Shown in pieces: positions 57,101 to 63,863 of a stretch of DNA of 63,863 nucleotides. Origin of the DNA: a virus; the IMG/VR virus record IMGVR_UViG_3300044695_005730, positions 1 to 63,863 of that record. One strand, given 5' to 3'. Positions within the stretch are counted from its first letter, which is position 1; each line of letters opens with the position of its first letter. The position numbers were made by a program, and so were the translations under genes. The notes beneath the pieces were generated by a model, which ran no database searches, was not told the DNA's origin, and saw only the letters and a program-made list of their open reading frames with translations.

Positions 57101-60100
57101 AAACAGTAGATGGAATTCAAAATTCTGATATTATTGATATCAGACCTGTAGTTTCGTCATATACAGTTTCAGAAAATTCAAGATCTCCACTAGAATTTTA
57201 TGGAAGAACATTTAATTCTTCTGGAAATTCTGCAGCAAATATTCTTGCATCTGATGAATCTATTGTTACAAATTACTCATTCTATCTTGGAAGAATTGAT
57301 AGAATTTATTTGACTAAAGATGGAAAGTTTCAAGTTAAATATGGAACTCCTTCTGAAAAATTAGAAAAACCAGTATCAGTTGATGATGCACTGGAGATTG
57401 CAACTATTACTTTACCACCATATCTTTACGATATATCTCAAGCATCTATACAATTTTTAGAGCATAAGAGATATAGAATGGTTGATATCAAACAACTTGA
57501 AAATAGAATTAAAAATCTTGAGTATTATACTGCATTATCTCTTCTAGAAACAAATACTGCAAATCTTTTTGTTCCTGATGCCGATGGATTAAACAGATTT
57601 AAGTCTGGATTCTTTGTAGATAATTTTACGTCATTACTTGCTCAGGAAAACTCTGTAGAATATAAAAATAGTCTAGACATTTCAAATAAAGAATTAAGAC
57701 CAAAGCATTATACTACTTCGGTAGATTTAATTTCTGGTCCTGTTGTAAATGTAGATCCTACTGACGATTTAGCATTTTCTTCCCCAGAAGGAATCAACAT
57801 TAGAAAAAATGAAGGAATTATTACTCTTGATTATGCAGAAATAGAATGGTTGAAGCAGTCATTTGCAACAAGATCTGAAAGTGTTACTCCTTTCTTGATT
57901 AGTTTCTGGCAGGGAACTTTAGAATTAACTCCCGCAACTGACACTTGGGTTGATACAGTTAGACTAGAGGCTAAAATTATTAATACTGAAGGAAACTATG
58001 TAGAGACTCTTGCCAATGCAGTAAAAACTTTAAATGTTGACCCACAAACAGGATTTGCTCCAACAGTTTGGAATGCTTGGGTTGATAATTGGACTGGTCA
58101 AGATGTCACTCAAACAACAAGAACTAGAAGACAGGTTACTGGTTCCGTAGCATGGCAAGGTGGTGGAGGTCTTGTTGCCCGTATGGGAACAGAGACTACT
58201 ACTATATTTGAAGAAAGATTGAGAGAAGTTAGAGATACTGGAGTTTCTAGTAGACAAGGAAACACAACAATAGTAACCGAACAATTCGATAGAACATCTG
58301 TTGGCGATAGAGTAGTAAGTAGAGATCTCATCTCTTATATGAGATCTAGAAATATTCAATTTATTTCCAAAAAAGTTAAACCTCTCACTCAACTTTATGC
58401 TTTCTTTGATGGAGTTGATGTAACTAAGTATTGCACTCCAAAACTTTTAGAAATTAGTATGATTTCTGGAGTATTTGAAGTTGGAGAAACTGTTGTTGGA
58501 AAAATGCAATCAACAGGTACTATTCAAAATCTTGGCAACAATGCTCCAAATATTACCTTTAGAGTTGCTCAATCAAATCATAAAGAAGGTCCTTATAACT
58601 TACCGACTTCAACATATCCATTTAACCCATACACAAATCAAGTTCTTCAACAATCATATTCATCGACATCATCAATATTGAATATTGATACTTTCTCTCT
58701 TGCAAATCAACCACAAGGTGAGTATAGTGGATGGGTTTCCCAAGAAATGATTCTTGTTGGAAAAACAAGTGGGGCACAAGCAACTATAACAAATGTCAGA
58801 TTAATTTCAGATATTTCTGCAGCTCTTATTGGAAGTTTTTATATTCCAAATCCAAATGTTGGCATTCATCCAAGATTTGAAACAGGAACTAAAACATTTA
58901 CTTTACTTAATAACAATCTCAATAACCAAGATCTTGCAACAACAATTGCAGAAGAAGGTTTTGTGTCAAGTGGAACTTTAGAATCTGTACAGGAAAATAT
59001 TATTTCTGTAAGAAATGCAAGAGTTGAGAATAAGCAAGAATTTGAAAGTCGTGCAATTTCTAGAACAACAGGAACCCAAGTTGTCTCAAGTAAGGTAATC
59101 TCGCAGACAACAAGAAGTGCTATTGTTGGATGGTACGATCCTCTTGCACAATCATTCTTAGTTGATGATGAGAGTGGAGTTTTCTTAACTAGATGTGATG
59201 TCTTCTTTAGATCTAAAGATGATATGGATGTACCAGTTACATTCCAACTCAGAACAATGCAAAATGGATTCCCAACTCAAAAGGTTATTCCATTCTCAGA
59301 AATTGTTCTTGACCCATCACAAGTTAATATTTCTGGAGATGGTTCTGTTGCAACTTCAATTTCTTTCAAGGCACCAATATATTTGGAAGGTGGAAAGGAA
59401 TATGCAATATGCTTAGCATCAAATTCAACAAAATATAGTGTTTATATTTCAAGAATTGGAGAGAATGATCTATTAACCCAGTCATTTATTTCAAATCAAC
59501 CATATCTTGGATCTCTATTTAAATCTCAAAATGCCTCCACTTGGGAAGCAAGTCAATGGGAAGATCTTAAATTTACTCTTTATAGAGCAGATTTTATAGA
59601 ATCTGGAACAGCAGAATTCTATAGTCCAGAACTAACCAACGGCAACAAGCAAATAGCAACTTTACTTCCAAATTCTATAGATTTAAATTCAAATAAAATC
59701 AGAGTATCTCTTGCTTCTACTCTAAATGATTCTGGATTGACTTTAGGGAATATTATTCTCCAAGAAGGATCAAATGCAACTGGCAATTATGTAGGTAGTG
59801 CAGGTATTGCAACTGCAACTTTAAACATAATAAATGCGGGTATAGGATATACACCAGCAAGTGGTTCATATACTTTTAGTAGTGTTAATCTAACAACAGT
59901 TACTGGTAGTGGTAGAGATGCTACTGCAAATGTAACTATTAGTAATGGAGTAGCAATTGCCGCAACTATTGTAGGTGGTGGTAGTGGATATCAAGTTGGC
60001 GATGTTCTTGGAATTACAACTATAGGAGCAACTTCTGTTGGAAGTAATGCAAGATTCTCTATAGTTTCTATTGCTAGTACAAATCAACTCATACTTGATA

Positions 60101-61569
60101 ATGTTCAAGGAGATTTTGTAACTGGAGTTGGAAAAACAGTAAGATATATCAATAACTCCGGAATAACAACAAATCTAAATGCATCATCTGGAGGAAATGT
60201 CCTTATCTCATCTATCAATACAGTAAGTGATGGTTTACATATTAATGTGAATCATAAAAATCATGGAATGTATTCCGATACAAATTATGTTGAAATTTCA
60301 AATGTACAATCCGATATTGTACCAACGAAACTAACAGTTGCATATAATTCAGATTCTAATGCAGCAATTTCTGTAGATAATTCTACAAATTTTGCCACCT
60401 TTGAAAATGTTAGTGTTGGAATTGCAAATCCAGGATACCTATTAATAGGAAATGAAATTATTGAATATACTTCAGTTACTGCAGGTTCAATTGGTGGTCA
60501 AATTACAAGAGGTTCTAATCCAACAAATTATCCAGCAGGAACTCCAGTTTACAAATATGAACTTGGTGGCGTTTCATTGAATAGAATTAACAAAGTACAT
60601 TATTTTGGAAATGTAACAGAATCTAATCCAATTACATTTGATTCTTATAAAATTAAAATTGATATGTCCTCAAATGGAATCGACAGAACTATTGGAAGTG
60701 TCTATCCGAATCTCCACTTTAATCAGACCAAATCTTCTGGTGGATATAATATTAATGCTACACAAAATATTCCTTTTGAAATTATAACTCCAAATGTTCA
60801 AAATGTAACAGTTAGAGGTACTGCATTAAATGCAGAATTAAGAACAGTAACTGGTTCAAGTATAAGTGGAACCGAAATTCCATTTATTGACAATGGATTC
60901 GAATCAATTACGCTCAACAATTCAAATTATCTGAATAGTTCAAGAATAGTTTGCTCAAAAATTAATGAGACAAATAATTTAACAAATCTCACTGGCAATA
61001 AATCATTGAATATGAGACTTCTACTTAATACAACTGATTCTAGATTAAGTCCAGTAGTTGATACTCAAAGAGTTAGTGCAATATTTACCTCAAATAGAGT
61101 TAATAGTGCAATTACAAATTATGCAACTGATAGCAGAGTCAATAGCGTTTTAGATGATCCAAGTGCTTTCCAATATCTTTCCAAAGAAATTAATTTGGAA
61201 TACTCTGCATCTTCTATTAAAATAATATTAAATGCACATATTAATCTTTATTCTGATATTCGTGTTTTATATGCAATTAATCAAAACCAAAACTTCAATC
61301 CAATCTTTGTACCATTCCCAGGATATAATAATTTAAATGTTAAAAACGAAATAATTAATTTTGCAGATAGTGATGGAAGATCTGATATTTTTGTTCCTCC
61401 AGCAAATTCTCTTGGTTATCTTCCTTCTGATATTGAATATAAAGAATATGTCTTTACCGCTGACAAATTACCTGCATTTAGATCTTATAGAATTAAGATT
61501 ATTATGACATCAACTAATCAAGTTTATGTACCAAGAATGAAAGATTTAAGAGTCATTACTCTTGCATAA
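54118..61569 (+). CDS. DUF4815-type structural protein, 2483 aa
   Basis: The N-terminus (VSPYFDDFDANNDYYRVLFK, PVQARELTTLQSILQNQIEK) is the DUF4815 signature seen in long cyanophage baseplate/fibre proteins. A central region (LEHKRYRMVDIKQLENRIKN) is a coiled segment; the part around 1350-1450 (RSRNIQFISKKVKPLTQLYA) is structured, and the C-terminal third has beta modules (LLIGNEIIEYTSV). It lies between gp8 and gp13. Probably a baseplate-fibre connector; T4 gp9/gp10 equivalents are the closest analogy by position. Inferred. Confidence 0.75.
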   Translation: MSQQTNLNVSPYFDDFDANNDYYRVLFKPGYPVQARELTTLQSILQNQIEKFGQHFFKEGSKVIPGNIGYNALYYAVELQNSYLGIPVSAYADQLVGSKITGQTSGVTAVVEKVLSSSESERGNITLYVNYLSSNTQNNSTQQFSNGELLTSNTLIASGLLGNASIAAGTPFAATISNDATSVASAFSITNGVYFVRGQFVNVETETLILDQYNNKPNYRVGLFVSEEIVNADIDENLNDNSQGFNNYAAPGADRLKISVSLFKKSLDDFNDANFVELATIQNGVLRSQKQTTDYNIISDELARRTYSESGDYYVTPFDVSLKESLNDNLGNRGIFNQGQFTYGGLTASDDLAVYQISPGKAFIKGYEIETISPTFLDVAKPRTTKTLELQSINYNTGPTLKLNRVYGSPTIGIGNTYVLSLRDSRVGTTQTSAPGKEIGVARVYDFKLESGSYSTSNSNLNQWNISLYDIQTITEITLNQPVTLAVPTFIKGKNSGASAFIKDAVTNNATITVYEKSGEFIKNESFIIDGIESGLVAIAVTSYGISDIKSVYGIVGSASTFTADTIQSTDFSVGIATISPLSSGISTVFSPNSLFPGTIVKVGNLVQYSDQSVSEPVTAKVVTVNTTSITISGVTTVTGIVNGKLPSSALSATDFKILTTKLESSQDNTLYTKLPNNNISSVDLTDASLTIRKTFTVNISSNQLSLAVSAGQNETFLPFDEERYSLIRSDGTTEVLTSDKFAFINGGTQLQIYNLGTNNTNATLIATLKKIKPKSKVKLKNRVNTLIVNKSKNAGSGIGSTTLNDGLSFGNFPYGTRVQDENISLNTPDIIKVHAIYESANTSAASAPTAILSSINGPTSKTTDFIIGEKLTGQSSGAIAICAERLTDSQISFIYENQNSFKEGETILSDESKIQAVIVTLDSSSFEISSNYTFTTGQKGTFYNCGTINRKPSSLESSKQLKIYFSSGYYQSSDDGDITTVNSYTSFDYGKEIKTVDGIQNSDIIDIRPVVSSYTVSENSRSPLEFYGRTFNSSGNSAANILASDESIVTNYSFYLGRIDRIYLTKDGKFQVKYGTPSEKLEKPVSVDDALEIATITLPPYLYDISQASIQFLEHKRYRMVDIKQLENRIKNLEYYTALSLLETNTANLFVPDADGLNRFKSGFFVDNFTSLLAQENSVEYKNSLDISNKELRPKHYTTSVDLISGPVVNVDPTDDLAFSSPEGINIRKNEGIITLDYAEIEWLKQSFATRSESVTPFLISFWQGTLELTPATDTWVDTVRLEAKIINTEGNYVETLANAVKTLNVDPQTGFAPTVWNAWVDNWTGQDVTQTTRTRRQVTGSVAWQGGGGLVARMGTETTTIFEERLREVRDTGVSSRQGNTTIVTEQFDRTSVGDRVVSRDLISYMRSRNIQFISKKVKPLTQLYAFFDGVDVTKYCTPKLLEISMISGVFEVGETVVGKMQSTGTIQNLGNNAPNITFRVAQSNHKEGPYNLPTSTYPFNPYTNQVLQQSYSSTSSILNIDTFSLANQPQGEYSGWVSQEMILVGKTSGAQATITNVRLISDISAALIGSFYIPNPNVGIHPRFETGTKTFTLLNNNLNNQDLATTIAEEGFVSSGTLESVQENIISVRNARVENKQEFESRAISRTTGTQVVSSKVISQTTRSAIVGWYDPLAQSFLVDDESGVFLTRCDVFFRSKDDMDVPVTFQLRTMQNGFPTQKVIPFSEIVLDPSQVNISGDGSVATSISFKAPIYLEGGKEYAICLASNSTKYSVYISRIGENDLLTQSFISNQPYLGSLFKSQNASTWEASQWEDLKFTLYRADFIESGTAEFYSPELTNGNKQIATLLPNSIDLNSNKIRVSLASTLNDSGLTLGNIILQEGSNATGNYVGSAGIATATLNIINAGIGYTPASGSYTFSSVNLTTVTGSGRDATANVTISNGVAIAATIVGGGSGYQVGDVLGITTIGATSVGSNARFSIVSIASTNQLILDNVQGDFVTGVGKTVRYINNSGITTNLNASSGGNVLISSINTVSDGLHINVNHKNHGMYSDTNYVEISNVQSDIVPTKLTVAYNSDSNAAISVDNSTNFATFENVSVGIANPGYLLIGNEIIEYTSVTAGSIGGQITRGSNPTNYPAGTPVYKYELGGVSLNRINKVHYFGNVTESNPITFDSYKIKIDMSSNGIDRTIGSVYPNLHFNQTKSSGGYNINATQNIPFEIITPNVQNVTVRGTALNAELRTVTGSSISGTEIPFIDNGFESITLNNSNYLNSSRIVCSKINETNNLTNLTGNKSLNMRLLLNTTDSRLSPVVDTQRVSAIFTSNRVNSAITNYATDSRVNSVLDDPSAFQYLSKEINLEYSASSIKIILNAHINLYSDIRVLYAINQNQNFNPIFVPFPGYNNLNVKNEIINFADSDGRSDIFVPPANSLGYLPSDIEYKEYVFTADKLPAFRSYRIKIIMTSTNQVYVPRMKDLRVITLA

Positions 61570-61570
61570 T

Positions 61571-61798
61571 ATGGACTATATAAAAGTCGAAGGTTATAAT
61601 AACCTACTTAGAGATGTGAAAACAAATTCTATTGTCAATACAAACATTTCAGAATATCAAGAATATATTGCAAGGCGAGATGCTAAGAATGAAGTGAATC
61701 AAAAGACACAAAATTTAGAATCGGATCTTGCTAATATGAAGAATGATATTGATGAAATCAAAAATTTATTACGGAGTTTAATCAATGAATCCAAATGA
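61571..61798 (+). CDS. Coiled-coil protein, 75 aa
   Basis: Residues 35-75 form a coiled coil (LESDLANMKNDIDEIKNLL). ATG 61571 is preferred over TTG 61562. Overlaps the next gene by 14 bp. Could be a small assembly chaperone or trimeriser. Confidence 0.6.
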   Translation: MDYIKVEGYNNLLRDVKTNSIVNTNISEYQEYIARRDAKNEVNQKTQNLESDLANMKNDIDEIKNLLRSLINESK

Positions 61799-61964
61799 TA
61801 TTGTATTAGAAGATCTATCAAAAAGTTTTGAATATGTGAAAGCCTGCAATGAGATTGATTCTATAGAAGATATTGAAGACCTTAGGAATATTTCTAAGGC
61901 ATATATGAAATTATATTTGAAGCAGCAGGAGATTGTTAAAAATTTAGCACTAACTGGACTATAA
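61785..61964 (+). CDS. 59-aa acidic protein
   Basis: MNPNDIVLEDLSKSFEYVKA... helical, acidic; ends NLALTGL. The stop overlaps a TATAAATA late promoter. Unknown. Confidence 0.55.
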   Translation: MNPNDIVLEDLSKSFEYVKACNEIDSIEDIEDLRNISKAYMKLYLKQQEIVKNLALTGL

Positions 61965-61967
61965 ATA
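61960..61967 (+). promoter_or_regulatory. T4-type late promoter (TATAAATA)
   Basis: A perfect TATAAATA, 20 nt before ATG 61988. Confidence 0.75.
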
Positions 61968-61987
61968 TTTTTAAAGATAAAAAATAA

Positions 61988-62833
61988 ATGGCGCAACCAT
62001 CTACTAGACAAGAACTAATAGACTACTGTAAAAGAAAACTGGGGGCGCCAGTTTTAGAAATTAATGTTGCAGATGAGCAAATTGATGATCTCGTAGATGA
62101 TGCCATCCAACTTTTTCAAGAAAGACATTTTGATGGCGTTTATCCAACATTTTTCAAATATCAATTTACTCAAGAGGATGTTGATAGAGGAAGATCTAGG
62201 GGTAACAATAAAAATGTTGGGATTGTAACCACAAGTGTAACTACAAATATTGTGGGCACTGCAACAACATTTAAATATGAGGAAAATAGTAATTATTTAC
62301 AAGTTCCTCCAGGAGTTATTGGAGTAAATAAAATATTCCAATATGATGGCACTAACAGTATTACTCACAATATGTTTAGTGTTAAATATCAATTATTTTT
62401 AAATGATATTTACTACTGGGGAACAACTGAACTTTTAAGTTATGCAATGGTCAAAACGTATCTGGAAGATTTGGACTTTTTACTGAGTACACAAAAACAA
62501 ATTCGTTTTAATAAGAGACAAGACAGACTATATTTGGATATTGATTGGGGTGCAGTATCTGTAGGAAATTATGTTATTATTGATTGCTATTCTGTTTTAG
62601 ATCCAAACGACTATTCTAGAGTTTGGAACGATTCTTTTATTAAACCATACTTAACGTCCCTTATTAAAAGGCAATGGGGGCAAAATATGATGAAATTTAC
62701 TGGAGTTAAATTACCGGGGGGCGTTGAACTTAATGGTCGTCAAATGTATGACGATGGGCAAAGAGAAATTGATTTGATTATGGAGAAAATGTCTAATACT
62801 TATGAACTTCCTCCAATGGATATGATTGGTTAA
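61988..62833 (+). CDS. gp13: Neck protein gp13
   Basis: A 281 aa protein (T4 gp13: 309). MAQPSTRQELIDYCKRKLGA and INVADEQIDDLVDDAIQLFQ are typical of cyanophage gp13, with FNKRQDRLYLDIDWGAVSVG and the C-terminal FIKPYLTSLIKRQWGQNMMK. Gp13 with gp14 closes the head and forms the neck, onto which the tail docks. Late promoter 20 nt upstream. Confidence 0.85.
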   Translation: MAQPSTRQELIDYCKRKLGAPVLEINVADEQIDDLVDDAIQLFQERHFDGVYPTFFKYQFTQEDVDRGRSRGNNKNVGIVTTSVTTNIVGTATTFKYEENSNYLQVPPGVIGVNKIFQYDGTNSITHNMFSVKYQLFLNDIYYWGTTELLSYAMVKTYLEDLDFLLSTQKQIRFNKRQDRLYLDIDWGAVSVGNYVIIDCYSVLDPNDYSRVWNDSFIKPYLTSLIKRQWGQNMMKFTGVKLPGGVELNGRQMYDDGQREIDLIMEKMSNTYELPPMDMIG

Positions 62834-62837
62834 TCCT

Positions 62838-63863
62838 ATGCTTAATCCATTTTTTCTTCAGGGTTCTAAAGGCGAGCAAGGACTTATTCAAGACCTAATA
62901 AATGAACAACTTCGGATGTATGGAGTTGAAGTTCATTATCTTCCCAGAAAATATTTAACAGAGAAAACAGTAATAAGAGAGGTCATTCAATCTGCATTTG
63001 ATATGGCATATCCTATTGAAGCATATATTGAAAATTATGATGGATATGGCGATAATACAACAATTCTTTCAAAATTTGGTATTCAGGCACTAAATGAATT
63101 AACTATTACCATATCTCAAGAAAGATTTGAAACTTATATTGCACCATTATCTAAAAATAGTCCAAATATTAAATTATCTTCTAGACCAAAAGAAGGTGAC
63201 TTAATTTATTTTCCTTATGGCGATAGACTATTTGAAGTTAAATTTGTAGAGCACGAGCAACCATTTTATCAACTTAGAAAAAATTATGTTTATACTTTAA
63301 AATGTGAACTCTTTAGATATGAAGATGAGGTTATTGATACAAGTATTGACGAAATTGATGATAATATTGGAGGTTCTGGAGATTTGGGCGATGGTTCTGG
63401 AATTACTGTTGGATTAATACAGACACTTACTCTTGTAGGAACTGGTGTTACAGCAACTGCAAATACAACTCTAATAGGTAGTGGTATTAGATATATTACA
63501 GTTTCAAACAGAGGTGGCGGATATTCTTATCCACCACGAGTTGCAATATCATCTGCTCCAACCGGAGGTTTAACTGGTATTGCTTCCGCAACCATGATTG
63601 GTGGTATTGTCGTATGTGCAGATAATGTTAATCCAAATCTAAAATCAGTGCAGTCAGTTGAGGTCATAAATCCTGGATATGGATATACTATTGCACCAAA
63701 AGTTGCATTCTTTGGAGATGGATCTGGGGCTGCTGCAACAGCAACAATTGGTACTGGTGTAATAGGACCAATTAATATTGCAAATGTAGGTTCTGGATAT
63801 ACCTCTGCACCTACTGTCACATTTACAGGAATCTGTTCAGTTACTGCATCTGCGACGGCAGTG
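62838..63863 (+). CDS. gp14: Neck protein gp14 (runs off window)
   Basis: Open through the window end (342 codons visible). MLNPFFLQGSKGEQGLIQDL and QLRMYGVEVHYLPRKYLTEK match T4-like gp14, which seals the neck with gp13. The first ~190 residues (LSSRPKEGDLIYFPYGDRLF) fit T4 gp14 (256 aa). After ~200 the chain continues into repeated SNRGGGYSYPPRVAISSA, NPGYGYTIAPKVAFFG and NVGSGYTSAPTVTFTG modules, absent from T4 gp14. The gene starts 4 bp after gp13. Confidence 0.85.
   Translation, partial: MLNPFFLQGSKGEQGLIQDLINEQLRMYGVEVHYLPRKYLTEKTVIREVIQSAFDMAYPIEAYIENYDGYGDNTTILSKFGIQALNELTITISQERFETYIAPLSKNSPNIKLSSRPKEGDLIYFPYGDRLFEVKFVEHEQPFYQLRKNYVYTLKCELFRYEDEVIDTSIDEIDDNIGGSGDLGDGSGITVGLIQTLTLVGTGVTATANTTLIGSGIRYITVSNRGGGYSYPPRVAISSAPTGGLTGIASATMIGGIVVCADNVNPNLKSVQSVEVINPGYGYTIAPKVAFFGDGSGAAATATIGTGVIGPINIANVGSGYTSAPTVTFTGICSVTASATAV

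Noticed and set aside
38152-63863. Minus-strand frames inside the giant structural genes
   Set aside because: Low-complexity shadows of repetitive + coding sequence.

Overview
The window looks like part of a T4-like myovirus infecting marine cyanobacteria (a cyanomyovirus). The evidence is a run of T4-type neck and baseplate genes (gp25, gp6, a giant wedge-region protein, gp8, a DUF4815 protein, gp13, gp14), TATAAATA-type late promoters, a plant-type [2Fe-2S] ferredoxin, low G+C, and long trains of tiny overlapping genes almost all on the + strand. No tRNA, CRISPR array or insertion sequence was found. Assignments rest on reading motifs by eye; no database search was possible.

Layout. 1-6.4 kb: late-type surface or modification genes: a beta-propeller glycosidase-like protein, a TPR/FkbM-methyltransferase/radical-SAM fusion, a 2OG-Fe(II) oxygenase-like protein and three tandem LamG-like lectin proteins, closed by a terminator. 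6.4-17.5 kb: about 45 small genes, many joined by ATGA-type overlaps, including a SprT-like metallopeptidase, an RlpA-like double-psi barrel protein and a ferredoxin. 17.5-35 kb: Dam-type methyltransferase, an SPFH-tail-like membrane protein with several micro-proteins, two basic proteins with T4-style capsid-targeting N-termini, an SF2 helicase, a KxDG ligase-like protein, a MutH/Sau3AI-like nuclease, an HNH homing endonuclease (the only convincing minus-strand gene) and many unknowns. 35-38 kb: small genes and a glycosyltransferase. 38.1-63.9 kb: the neck and baseplate block under late promoters; gp14 runs off the window end.

Most notable feature. Between 18.3 and 34.5 kb a nearly identical element occurs 16 times, always on the + strand and just before a gene. 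Each copy reads as a sigma70-type promoter (TTGGAT, exactly 17 bp, then TAGTAT, TAATAT or TAATGT) whose spacer is also conserved and which always contains GGATCC, so every copy carries a GATC site overlapping the -35. The array begins at the stop codon of the phage Dam-type methyltransferase gene, and one copy drives a MutH-like gene. This suggests, but does not prove, a GATC-methylation-responsive phage regulon. In at least four copies the only plausible start codon lies inside the -10, which a simple promoter model does not explain.

How it fits together (inference). Ordinary sigma70-like promoters and the 16-copy element would serve early or middle takeover and replication genes. TATAAATA/CCTAAATA promoters would serve the late structural, internal-head and decoration genes. 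Hairpins at 6.37, 8.68, 10.52, 23.05 and 33.14 kb separate transcription units.
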